Part shown: positions 57,191 to 64,000 of the stretch, one piece after another
How positions within the stretch are numbered: position 1 is the first letter of the stretch
Layout of the letters: every line of letters begins with the position of its first letter
Assembly (NCBI RefSeq): GCF_004299445.1
Contig: NZ_SCTC01000003.1
Coordinates: 124,001-188,000 of the forward strand
Length of the DNA: 64,000 bases
Origin: Phenylobacterium sp.
GTDB lineage: Bacteria > Pseudomonadota > Alphaproteobacteria > Caulobacterales > Caulobacteraceae
Reading direction: 5' to 3'
Notes under the pieces: model-generated
Databases searched by the model: none
The model's input: the letters and a program-made list of their open reading frames with translations, nothing else
What the model was told of the DNA's origin: nothing
Position numbers and translations under genes: made by a program

Positions 57191-58978
57191 TCAGAGGGAA
57201 ATCACACCCGCGTCCGGCGCTTCCGCGAATAGCCGCTCAACCTCGCTGACGCGCCGGTCGATGACGGCGCGGCGGTTGATGGTGCCCTTGTCCGAGATTT
57301 CATGGGCGTTGGCGCTGGGCGGGTCCTTGAGCAGCAGGGCGCGCTTGATCCGCGCCGCGCTGCCGTGCTGTTCAGCATTGAAAGCCGCGAGGCGCCGGCC
57401 GATTTCGGCCAGTTCGGCGTCCGGCCGGGCCCACAGCATCACGCCCAGATAGGGCCGCCCGTCGTCGCAGAGCACCAGGTCGCTCACCAGCGGCGACAGC
57501 GTCTTAATCAGCCCGTCCCGCAGCCCGCCGCCATAGACCCAGGCGCCGCTGGACAGCTTGAACTCTTCGGCTGCGCGGCCGGAGAAAGCCAGGCCTTTGC
57601 TGGGGTCGGCGGGGTCGTGGAACGTCACCAGGTCGCCGGTGCGATAGAATCCTTCCTCGTCGAAAGCCGCAGCGGTCTTTTCCGGCTCGTCCAGATAGCC
57701 CGTGGTGACGTTCGGCCCGCGGGCGCGCAGCTCGTAGCGGTCGCCCACGGGAACCAGCTTCACCGTCGTGCCCGGCGCCGGCAGACCGATGCCCACCTTG
57801 TCGGTCTCGAAGTGGATGACCATGAAGGCCGAGACGGTCTCGGTCATGCCATAGCCGCTGGTCATCATGATCCGATGGCCGGTCTCGGCGACCGCGGCGG
57901 CCTGCAGCCGATCCAGCACCGTCTGCGGCAGGCCCGCGCCGCCGTACAGCATCAGCCGCATCTTCCGGAAGAAGGTCGCGCGCAGTTCGGCGTCCTGTTC
58001 CAGCGCGTCGGTGAGCATGGCGTAGCCCAGCGGCACGTTGTTGAAATAGCTGACGGAAATCTCGCGCAGGTTCCGGATCGAGGTCTCGAACAGCCCTGGC
58101 GCCGGCTTGCCGTCATCGATGTAGAGCGTGCCGCCTTCCAGCAGCGTGGTCCGCAGCACGAAGGCGCCCGCCGCATGGTGCCAGGGCAGCCAGTCCAGCA
58201 TGACCTCATGCCAGCCGGCGGCCTCGCCGATGGTCTGCTGGCACTGGGTGGAGTTGGCCATCAGGTTGTCGAAGGTGATCGGCACCACCTTGGGCAGGCC
58301 GGTGGAGCCCGAGGTGAGCATCAGGGCCGCGCGGTCCTGGGGCTGCAGGCGGGCGATCGACGCCGCCACCGCCTCGGTCGGCGCGGTCGCCAGCACGTCG
58401 GCATAGGCGACCGACGGCTTCGACAGCCGGCCCGGATCGCCGGTGATGATGGTCGCGCCGCCGAGGTCCAGCGCCTCCAGCGCGCCCTTCGCCATTGCGG
58501 TGTCCTCGGCGAACACGACGCCGGGCCTCACCTTGGACACCACGTGCGCCAGCCGCCCGTAGTCGCCGCCCAGGGCCGCGTAGGTCACGCTGACCGGACA
58601 GGCCGCGCGACCCGACGCCTGCGCGGCAAAGCTCATCACCGCGAAGGCCGGCGTGTTGCCCGCCAGGATCAGGACCGCGCCGTCCGAGGCGTTGTCCAGC
58701 AGCCACTGGGTGGCCGCATCCATGTCGCGCTTGAGCTGGCCGTAGGACAGGAACGCCCACACGCCGTCCGCGCCCCGCTGGGCCAGCGCCGGCTTGTCGG
58801 CCGAGACCGCGGCACGCCGCGCGAAGGCCGCGGGGATGTTCGGATCGTAGGGCCGCAGCGGGATACGCGAGGCGATGGTGATCGCGCCGTCCGCGCGCCG
58901 CTCCACCTCCAGGTCCACCGGCATCAGGTGAGCTTCGCGGAACGGCGCCTTCACCTCGGCGACGGCGCTGTCGGCCAT
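57191..58978 (-). CDS. Feruloyl-CoA synthase-like acyl/aryl-CoA ligase
   Basis: A 595-residue adenylate-forming enzyme: P-loop-like MLTSGSTGLPKVVP (residues 219-232), LDWLPWHHAAGAFVL, MTSGYGMTETVSAF, YRTGDLVTF and C-terminal SDKGTINRRAVIDRR with the Lys for CoA transfer. Domain order and the HEISDKGTINRRA end are characteristic of the feruloyl-CoA synthase branch rather than short-chain acyl-CoA synthetases. It precedes an SCP2-type thiolase (on the same strand, 1 bp gap) and an MFE2-like SDR, suggesting a side-chain-shortening pathway. The actual acid is unknown. Confidence 0.88.
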   Translation of the reverse strand: MADSAVAEVKAPFREAHLMPVDLEVERRADGAITIASRIPLRPYDPNIPAAFARRAAVSADKPALAQRGADGVWAFLSYGQLKRDMDAATQWLLDNASDGAVLILAGNTPAFAVMSFAAQASGRAACPVSVTYAALGGDYGRLAHVVSKVRPGVVFAEDTAMAKGALEALDLGGATIITGDPGRLSKPSVAYADVLATAPTEAVAASIARLQPQDRAALMLTSGSTGLPKVVPITFDNLMANSTQCQQTIGEAAGWHEVMLDWLPWHHAAGAFVLRTTLLEGGTLYIDDGKPAPGLFETSIRNLREISVSYFNNVPLGYAMLTDALEQDAELRATFFRKMRLMLYGGAGLPQTVLDRLQAAAVAETGHRIMMTSGYGMTETVSAFMVIHFETDKVGIGLPAPGTTVKLVPVGDRYELRARGPNVTTGYLDEPEKTAAAFDEEGFYRTGDLVTFHDPADPSKGLAFSGRAAEEFKLSSGAWVYGGGLRDGLIKTLSPLVSDLVLCDDGRPYLGVMLWARPDAELAEIGRRLAAFNAEQHGSAARIKRALLLKDPPSANAHEISDKGTINRRAVIDRRVSEVERLFAEAPDAGVISL

Positions 58979-58979
58979 G

Positions 58980-60200
58980 TCAGACGCCCACGACCAGGCT
59001 GACCGTCGTGGTGGTCGAGCCGCCGATATTGAGAGTCTGGACGGTCTTGGCCCCCTCGACCTGATAGTCGCCCGCCTTGCCCGTCACCTGCTTGTAGGCG
59101 TCGAGGGTCATGCGCACGCCGGTCGCCCCAACCGGGTGGCCCAGGCCGATCAGGCCGCCCGACGGGTTGATCGGCAGGCGGCCGCCGATCTCGATGGACC
59201 CGTCCTCCACCGCCTTCCAGGCTTCGCCCGGCGCGGTCAGGCCCAGGTGTTCGATGGCCATGTATTCGGTGGTGGTGAAGCAGTCATGGGTCTCGACGGC
59301 GTCCAGCTCGGCGATGTCGGTCACGCCGGCCCGGCTGCGGGCCGCGTCGATCGCCTGCTTCACCCGCGGGAAGACGTAGGGCTGGCCCTCGCTGGCGCGG
59401 ACCTTCCGGTCGTAGCTGATGGGCGCCGAGGTGTGGCCCCAGCCCTTGATGCGCGGCAGGCTCTCCAGCGGGATGCCGCGCTTGTCGGCGTATTCCTTCG
59501 CGGCTTTGGGCGAGGCCAGGAAGATCACCGCCGAGCCGTCGGTCACCTGGCCGCAGTCGTTCTTGCGGATCATGCCCTCGACGACGGGGTTGGCCTCGTC
59601 ATCTGCAGTGAAACTGCGCTCATTGAAGGCCCACTGGCGCGTCTGGGCGTTGGGGTTCTTCCGGGCGTTGGCGAAGTTGATCTCGGCGATCCGCATGAGG
59701 TGCTCGTACTTCAGGCCCCAGCGGCGGTCGTACTCCTCGCCCAGGTCGGAGAAGGCCCGCGGCCAGAGGTAGGTCGCGTCCTGCAGCTCGTGGCCGGTCC
59801 AGGCCGCCGCGCCGAGGTTTTCGGCCGCCTTCTGGCCCGAGACATTGCGCATCATTTCCAGGCCGACGACGCAGGCGGTGTCGTAGCGGCCGGCCTCGAT
59901 CTCGGCGGTGGCCGCCAGGATCGCGACGCTGCCCGAGGCGCAGGCCGCCTCATGGCGCGACGTCGGCATGCCGTCGAACGCGGGGTGCACCAGGCCGAAG
60001 AAGCCGCCCAGCAGCCCCTGGCCGGCGAACAGGTCGCCCACGAAGTTGCCGACGTGGCCGGTGTCGATGTCCTTGGGTTCGAGATCGACGGCGGCCAGAC
60101 CCTCGCCCACCACCTCGGCGAAGGCGTCCGCGAAGTCCATCTGCTTGCGGGCCCAGTTCTGGGAGAAGTCCGACTGCCAGCCGCCAAGAATGTAGGTCAT
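58980..60200 (-). CDS. SCP2-type thiolase
   Basis: A 406-residue thiolase of the SCP-x/SCP2 group. The acyl-accepting Cys87 is in EAACASGSVAI, the group-specific HDCF motif begins at His305, and IGLGHPVGATG provides His355; the final motif is NIGGSTTTT, in line with this group. SCP2 thiolases cleave bulky branched or aryl beta-ketoacyl-CoA. The ATG at 60200 follows GAGGA. It sits between the MFE2-like SDR (13 bp) and the CoA ligase (1 bp) in one operon, the expected set for beta-oxidation of an unusual side chain. Confidence 0.91.
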   Translation of the reverse strand: MTYILGGWQSDFSQNWARKQMDFADAFAEVVGEGLAAVDLEPKDIDTGHVGNFVGDLFAGQGLLGGFFGLVHPAFDGMPTSRHEAACASGSVAILAATAEIEAGRYDTACVVGLEMMRNVSGQKAAENLGAAAWTGHELQDATYLWPRAFSDLGEEYDRRWGLKYEHLMRIAEINFANARKNPNAQTRQWAFNERSFTADDEANPVVEGMIRKNDCGQVTDGSAVIFLASPKAAKEYADKRGIPLESLPRIKGWGHTSAPISYDRKVRASEGQPYVFPRVKQAIDAARSRAGVTDIAELDAVETHDCFTTTEYMAIEHLGLTAPGEAWKAVEDGSIEIGGRLPINPSGGLIGLGHPVGATGVRMTLDAYKQVTGKAGDYQVEGAKTVQTLNIGGSTTTTVSLVVGV

Positions 60201-60213
60201 GGTGTCCTCGTGG

Positions 60214-61110
60214 TTATGCCGGAGTGGCGGCCAGCGCGGGGCGGCCGTCCATGAAGGCCGCAAAGGCCGTGTGGGAGTCAGGATAGGCCTCGCGCGGCTC
60301 GGCGCGAATAGCCGCGTGCACCGCCGTGCCGATGGGCCCGACGAGGCTGACCGGAGCGCCTTCGACCGCGGTCGCGATCCGCAGCCGGCCGCCACCCGAG
60401 ACCAGCGTCTGGCCCGTGATGTCGCAGTCCTCGCTGACCAGCCAGGACACCAGCGGCGCGACATCGGCCGGGTCCATCCGCTCGGCCAGGCCGGGCGCGA
60501 GGTGCTGGGCCGTCATCGCGGTGACGGCGTAGGGCGCGATGGCGTTGATGAGCACGTTGCGAGGCCGCCCCTCCGTGGCCAGTCCACGGACCAGGCCGAT
60601 CAGGGCGGCCTTGGACGAGGCATAGGCCGCCATGCCGTCGCCGCCGTGCAGACCGGCTGACGACGCGCTGACCACGATCCGGCCGCCGGCCTTCGACAGC
60701 ACGGGCCAGGCCGCATGCACGAGGTCGAACGCGCCGAAGAAGTTGATGTCGAAGATGCGCCGGAAACCCTCTGGGGTCTGGCGATGCAGGCGCAGCGTCT
60801 CGGGCACGCCCGCGTTCGACACGACGCCGTCCAGCCGACCGAAAGTGTCGAGCGCCTGCTCGACCAGCCTGGCCCCCGTGTCGGGCGCCTCGGCGGGGTC
60901 CAGATTGGCCACGGCGCGGCCGCCCCTGGCCACGATGTCGGCGACGACGGCTTTGGCGCTGGAGGGCTGGCTGCGGTCAGCCCAGCGGTTGTTGACCACA
61001 ACGCTGGCGCCGCGCGCGGCGAGATCAAGAGCATATGCGCGGCCCAGCCCCTTGCCGGCGCCCGTGACGATCACGACGCGGCCCGACAGGTCGGTCTCTA
61101 CAGCCGCCAT
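60214..61110 (-). CDS. MFE2-like 3-hydroxyacyl-CoA dehydrogenase (SDR)
   Basis: A 298-residue SDR resembling the dehydrogenase domain of peroxisomal multifunctional enzyme 2/17-beta-HSD4: VTGAGKGLGRAYALDLAARG, VVNNRWADRSQPSSAKAVVA, GRAVANLDPAEAPD, VSNAGVPETLRLH, catalytic YASSKAAL. AGGAGGAG precedes the ATG at 61110. It is the first of the SDR-thiolase-CoA-ligase operon, with regulon motif site 5 only 36 bp upstream. No attached hydratase domain is present, so an enoyl-CoA hydratase would have to come from elsewhere. Confidence 0.9.
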   Translation of the reverse strand: MAAVETDLSGRVVIVTGAGKGLGRAYALDLAARGASVVVNNRWADRSQPSSAKAVVADIVARGGRAVANLDPAEAPDTGARLVEQALDTFGRLDGVVSNAGVPETLRLHRQTPEGFRRIFDINFFGAFDLVHAAWPVLSKAGGRIVVSASSAGLHGGDGMAAYASSKAALIGLVRGLATEGRPRNVLINAIAPYAVTAMTAQHLAPGLAERMDPADVAPLVSWLVSEDCDITGQTLVSGGGRLRIATAVEGAPVSLVGPIGTAVHAAIRAEPREAYPDSHTAFAAFMDGRPALAATPA

Positions 61111-61145
61111 CGCACGCTCCTCCTGGGATCGATCATCCACATACC

Positions 61146-61168
61146 GTATCGTTATGCAAGTAACTTGC
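61146..61168. promoter_or_regulatory. Regulon motif, site 5 (best palindromic copy)
   Basis: GTATCGTTATGCAAG followed by TAACTTGC. GCAAGT and ACTTGC form an inverted repeat inside it, so a dimeric regulator is likely. It lies 36 bp upstream of the MFE2-like SDR, the head of the thiolase-CoA ligase operon. Confidence 0.65.
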
Positions 61169-61182
61169 GCCTAAGCTGGCGA

Positions 61183-62241
61183 TCACGCGTCCGCGAGACG
61201 GCTGCGAAACGGCGTCGCCAGCGGGCGGGTCATCAGCCCCGGGGCCGCGGCCACGACGTGCGGGATGGCGTTCAGAACCGCGCCGGCCACCCCGATCTGC
61301 TCGGCCGAAGTGGCCGTCGTGTCGCCCTCCCGCTTCTCCAGGTCGATGCTGATGCGCACGCCCGGGTGGCCCTTGATCCGGATGCGCCAAAGCGGCGGAT
61401 CGGGCTCGTCGAGGTGCGCCTCCTCCATCCACCAGTGGATCGACATGGTGAGCTTCGGTTGACCCTCCACGATACCGTTCCAGCGCCAGTTCACGTGACC
61501 GATGCGGCCTTCCGGAATGACCCCTGCCGCGACGCCCAACTCCTGGGTGGCGGCGAACACGCGGTGGTCGGTCTCGACGCGTTCGAGCGCCAGGCCGAGG
61601 TGCTTGGCCATGGCCGCCAGCACCTCCTCGTACATGCCGTTCAGCGAGCTCGCCGGGCCCCACGCCGGGTCGTTGGGATCGACGTCCGCCGGGTCCGACC
61701 CGAACCCCAGAATGCGGAAGACGTAGTCCGGATTGCGCACCGCCCGGCAGTCGACGCTTTCCACCACCTCCACGTGATCCAGCGCCTGGCAGACGCCGGT
61801 GGCGACGACGGCGATCTGCTCGGCGGCGAAGCCCGGGTTGAGGCCGGCCGCCATCAGGCTGGTCCCGCCCGCCCGGCAGGCGGCCTCCATCGCCTCGCGG
61901 CGTTCACCCGTCCAGTGCGAAGGCCGGCTGTAGCCGTTGATGCTGATGACGTTCTTGCCCGAAGCCAGAAGCTGCAGGATCTCGGCGTCGTGCGAGCCGT
62001 AGGGCGGGGCCAGCCGCGCGCAGTGGATGACGACGTCGGCGTCCAGCGCCAGGATCTCGCCGATGTCGCGGGTGGCGATCACGCCGGTGGGCTCGCGGCG
62101 GGCGATCTCGCCCGCGTCGCGGCCGGCCTTGTCGCCATAGACGTAGAGGCCCACCAACTCGGCTTCGGGATGGTCGAGCACCGCGCGCAGGCACGCCTTG
62201 CCCATCGCCCCCGTCGCCCACTGGATCACGCGAAAGGTCAT
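61183..62241 (-). CDS. Dihydrodipicolinate-reductase-like NAD(P) dehydrogenase
   Basis: A 352-residue protein with N-terminal Rossmann segment VIQWATGAMGKACLRAVLDH, typical of the DapB/2,4-diaminopentanoate dehydrogenase-like family: AELVGLYVYGDKAGRDAGEI, VVIHCARLAP, NVISINGYSRPSHW and GLNPGFAAEQIAVV. Length and motif fit the longer catabolic branch, not biosynthetic DapB (about 270). Genes of this type are common in actinobacterial sterol and aromatic catabolic clusters with unclear reactions. It is the downstream neighbour of HxlR regulator 2, with regulon site 6 in the 57 bp gap. Confidence 0.85.
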   Translation of the reverse strand: MTFRVIQWATGAMGKACLRAVLDHPEAELVGLYVYGDKAGRDAGEIARREPTGVIATRDIGEILALDADVVIHCARLAPPYGSHDAEILQLLASGKNVISINGYSRPSHWTGERREAMEAACRAGGTSLMAAGLNPGFAAEQIAVVATGVCQALDHVEVVESVDCRAVRNPDYVFRILGFGSDPADVDPNDPAWGPASSLNGMYEEVLAAMAKHLGLALERVETDHRVFAATQELGVAAGVIPEGRIGHVNWRWNGIVEGQPKLTMSIHWWMEEAHLDEPDPPLWRIRIKGHPGVRISIDLEKREGDTTATSAEQIGVAGAVLNAIPHVVAAAPGLMTRPLATPFRSRLADA

Positions 62242-62278
62242 GCCGCCGTCTCCCTCGCGGTCCGCCTTAACGCATTCA

Positions 62279-62299
62279 GTATCGTTATGAAAGCGACTT
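62279..62299. promoter_or_regulatory. Regulon motif, site 6
   Basis: GTATCGTTATGAAAGCGACTT; shares GTATCGTTATG with site 5, with one change in the core (GAAAG for GCAAG). It lies 38 bp before the DapB-like gene start and touches the stop codon of HxlR regulator 2. Confidence 0.6.
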
Positions 62300-63243
62300 C
62301 AGGCCGGCTCTCTTTGGCGGGTTGGGTCGGCCTCGATCACCTCGAAATCGACCGCGTGCGCCTCGACCGGCTGCCCGCAGCACGAGCAGGTGACCGCCGG
62401 CTCCAGGTCGTGGCCGTCGGCCTTGTGGCGCAGCAACAGCGGCGGGCCCTCGGGCGAGACGTAGTACTTGTCGCCCCATCGCAGCAGCATCAGCAGGACC
62501 GGATAGTAGTCGATCCCCTTCTCCGTCAGCCGGTACTCGAAGCGCCGCGCGCCCAGGTCATGGGTGCGGATCACCCCCTGGGCGGTCAGCCAGGACAGAC
62601 GTTCCGACAGGATGTTGGTGGCCATCGCCGTGTCGCGCTGGATCTCGTCGAAGCGTCGCAGGCCGGTGAAGATCGAACGCAGCACCAGGCTGGCCCAGCG
62701 GTCGCCGGTGATCTGGGCCACATCCACCATCAGGCCCTGGGCGTTCGAGGCCGCATGCCGCTGCTGACGGCGGCGGCTGTAGCGGGCGGCCATCCAGCCC
62801 ACGCCCGGCCCCTCGGCCCAGTCGACATCCCGCGCGCTGATCTCGTCGCCGCACTTCAGGCAGGTGGGGACCGGCTCGAAGGCATGTCCGCAGGTCTTGT
62901 GGCGCAGGGTCAGCCGCAGCTTGCCCTCGGGCGCGCTCCACCGGCGCTCCCACCGCAGCATCATCAGCGCCGGCCAGTAGAGGTCCCGGCCCTTGGCCGT
63001 CATGTGATATTCGAACCGCGGCGGCGCCTCGCTGTAGAGCTTCTTCTCCAGCACGCCCGCGGCGACCAGCTTCTTGAGCTTGTCGCTGAGACGGGTCTGC
63101 ACCAGGCCCGTCCGCGCCCGGAATTCGTCGAAGCGCCGCGCCCCGATCCAGCTCGCTTCCAGGATCAGCAGCACCGACGTGTCGCCCACGACTTCCAGCG
63201 CCCGCCAGATCGAACAGGTGCGGATGAACTTGGGCGTCGTCAT
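62299..63243 (-). CDS. Tandem HxlR-family regulator 2 with zinc knuckles
   Basis: A 314-residue paralogue of the 53306 regulator, again with two HxlR winged-helix domains (about residues 13-110: LEVVGDTSVLLILEASWIGA, FDEFRARTGLVQTRLSDKLK; and 175-270: AQITGDRWASLVLRSIFTGL, FDEIQRDTAMATNILSERLS). Each ends in a Cys-rich knuckle, HKTCGHAFEPVPTCLKCGDE and GHDLEPAVTCSCCGQPVEAH. Regulon site 7 is 53 bp upstream, which suggests autoregulation or control by its paralogue. The DapB-like gene follows after 57 bp. Confidence 0.9.
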   Translation of the reverse strand: MTTPKFIRTCSIWRALEVVGDTSVLLILEASWIGARRFDEFRARTGLVQTRLSDKLKKLVAAGVLEKKLYSEAPPRFEYHMTAKGRDLYWPALMMLRWERRWSAPEGKLRLTLRHKTCGHAFEPVPTCLKCGDEISARDVDWAEGPGVGWMAARYSRRRQQRHAASNAQGLMVDVAQITGDRWASLVLRSIFTGLRRFDEIQRDTAMATNILSERLSWLTAQGVIRTHDLGARRFEYRLTEKGIDYYPVLLMLLRWGDKYYVSPEGPPLLLRHKADGHDLEPAVTCSCCGQPVEAHAVDFEVIEADPTRQREPA

Positions 63244-63296
63244 GGTTTAGGCGTGCTCTTCCAAGGCCTTGGTCGCGAAACGCCGCGGTTGAAGTA

Positions 63297-63314
63297 GCAG
63301 TATGCAAGCCACCT
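63297..63314. promoter_or_regulatory. Regulon motif, site 7
   Basis: GCAGTATGCAAGCCACCT, 53 bp upstream of HxlR regulator 2 and 32 bp past the CoA-ligase stop. It keeps the TATGCAAG core. Confidence 0.55.
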
Positions 63315-63346
63315 AGAGCGCGCAAGCGATCGCACGCGACAGGCGA

Positions 63347-64000
63347 TCACGCCGACAGCAACTGCCCAAGTTCACGGCGCAGCACCTTGTTCAGCGCGTT
63401 GCGAGGCAGGGCCGCCACCACCTGCAGCCGCTCGGGCAGCTTGTAGGTGGCGATATCGTGCGCCTTGAGGTGAGCATTCAGTTCGTCGAGGGTCAGGCTC
63501 TCGCCCGGCTTCAGCGCCACGAAAGCGCAAACGCGTTCGCCCAGGCGTTCGTCGGGATAGGCCGCGCAGGCCCCTTCCCGCACCTTGGGATGACCTTCGA
63601 TCAGGACGTCCAGCTCGGCCGGCGAGATGTTCTGGCCGCCGCGGATGATGATCTCCTTGCAGCGGCCGACGAAGCGATAGAACCGCCCGCCGTCCTCGGG
63701 CGCGATCTCGAAGAGGTCGCCGGTGCGGAAGAAGCCCTGATCGTCGAACGCCCCCTTCGTCAGCTCGGGCGCGCGGTAGTAGCCGTCGAAGGTCATGGCG
63801 CCCGAGATGCGCAGCTCGCCCTCGACGCCCGGCTCGGTGATCTCGCGGCCGGTCGCGAGGTCCACCAGGCGGGTCCGGATCTTGCCGGGGAACGCCGCCG
63901 GCCAGTCCACGCCCTGAGCCCCGAAACGCGGGAAGAAGCGGGCGCGATGGTCGGGATCGGGGATCGCCTCGCCGGTCGAGAACAGCGAGGCGCCCTCGTT
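63347..64000 (-). CDS. Acyl-CoA synthetase (AMP-binding), N-terminus off the right edge
   Basis: The C-terminal 217 residues of an adenylate-forming ligase. Visible: GVEGELRISGAMTFDGYYRA, FFRTGDLFEIAPEDGG, GRCKEIIIRGGQNISPAELD, EGACAAYPDERLGERVCAFV and PRNALNKVLRRELGQ with the C-terminal catalytic Lys. The frame stays open to base 64000, so the N-terminal domain with the ATP loop lies beyond the window. It is a long/medium-chain acyl-CoA synthetase-type protein, different from the feruloyl-like ligase at 57191, so the cluster has two CoA ligases. Substrate unknown. Confidence 0.9.
   Translation of the reverse strand, partial: NEGASLFSTGEAIPDPDHRARFFPRFGAQGVDWPAAFPGKIRTRLVDLATGREITEPGVEGELRISGAMTFDGYYRAPELTKGAFDDQGFFRTGDLFEIAPEDGGRFYRFVGRCKEIIIRGGQNISPAELDVLIEGHPKVREGACAAYPDERLGERVCAFVALKPGESLTLDELNAHLKAHDIATYKLPERLQVVAALPRNALNKVLRRELGQLLSA

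Noticed and set aside
60715..63297. 860-codon plus-strand open frame over SDR, DapB-like and HxlR genes
   Set aside because: It crosses three well-supported minus-strand genes and intergenic operators and shows no recognisable domain.
1..64000. tRNA, rRNA, CRISPR arrays, insertion sequences or prophage genes
   Set aside because: No direct-repeat/spacer arrays, transposase, integrase, phage structural proteins or RNA gene signatures were recognised by eye.

Overview
The window is one continuous piece of a GC-rich (roughly two-thirds G+C) bacterial chromosome with tightly packed, mostly ATGA- or GTGA-coupled genes. The gene repertoire (TonB-dependent receptors, PuuD-type urate hydroxylase, HutC/HutH, Rut proteins, many SDR and NTF2-fold enzymes, Tat-like signal peptides) suggests an alphaproteobacterium, most likely Caulobacterales (Caulobacter/Phenylobacterium-like). 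That placement is inference; there is no rRNA or other marker in the window. I saw no tRNA, CRISPR array, prophage or insertion sequence.

1-15 kb: a nearly complete purine catabolism island. A minus-strand arm (allantoicase, cut by the left edge; OHCU decarboxylase; a dienelactone-hydrolase-like protein; allantoinase PuuE) diverges from a plus-strand arm (HIU hydrolase, XdhA-XdhB-XdhC, PuuD with C-terminal cytochrome c, ureidoglycolate lyase, guanine deaminase, a secreted NUP-family nucleoside protein, an AzgA-like permease). An exported adenosine deaminase follows convergently. Together they could take nucleosides and bases to urate, allantoin, allantoate and glyoxylate. 15-26 kb: a cupin protein, an orphan DUF5706 membrane protein, then a minus-strand run read as TonB receptor, alpha/beta hydrolase, M28-like protein, GST, LOG-family phosphoribohydrolase, RutA, RutB, RutC and a nitroreductase. 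This is a pyrimidine ring-opening operon preceded by a likely nucleotide-cleaving enzyme.

26-43 kb: mixed accessory genes. These are NIPSNAP-like and NTF2-like secreted proteins, a TetR regulator, a sulfatase divergent from a LysR regulator (with ATAGC-N5-GCTAT palindromes around them), an exported metallo-beta-lactamase-fold hydrolase, a haloperoxidase-like hydrolase, an EF-hand protein, a hotdog protein, an SDR, histidine ammonia-lyase divergent from HutC, and an orphan IlvM-like ACT protein preceded by what looks like a classical leader-peptide attenuator. An ornithine-cyclodeaminase-family protein and an ALDH-SDR-LeuB-like operon follow.

42-64 kb: a large catabolic cluster. It holds two carotenoid-cleavage/lignostilbene-dioxygenase-family enzymes, six NTF2-fold enzymes (two with a complete limonene-epoxide-hydrolase-like Arg/Asp/Asp set), four SDRs (one MFE2-like), two thiolases, two CoA ligases, a TonB receptor, a nitronate-monooxygenase-like flavoprotein, a DUF1295 membrane reductase-like protein, a DapB-like dehydrogenase and two paralogous tandem-HxlR regulators. 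At least seven copies of a TTATGCAAG-type motif sit in front of its transcription units, which suggests a single regulon. By analogy with sphingomonad lignin-dimer pathways (NTF2-fold lyase feeding a stilbene dioxygenase) it may degrade a plant-derived diaryl or terpenoid compound; the substrate is not decided by the sequence. Three ~190-210 bp imperfect palindromic repeats lie just beyond gene ends at 33.5, 53.1 and 57.0 kb.
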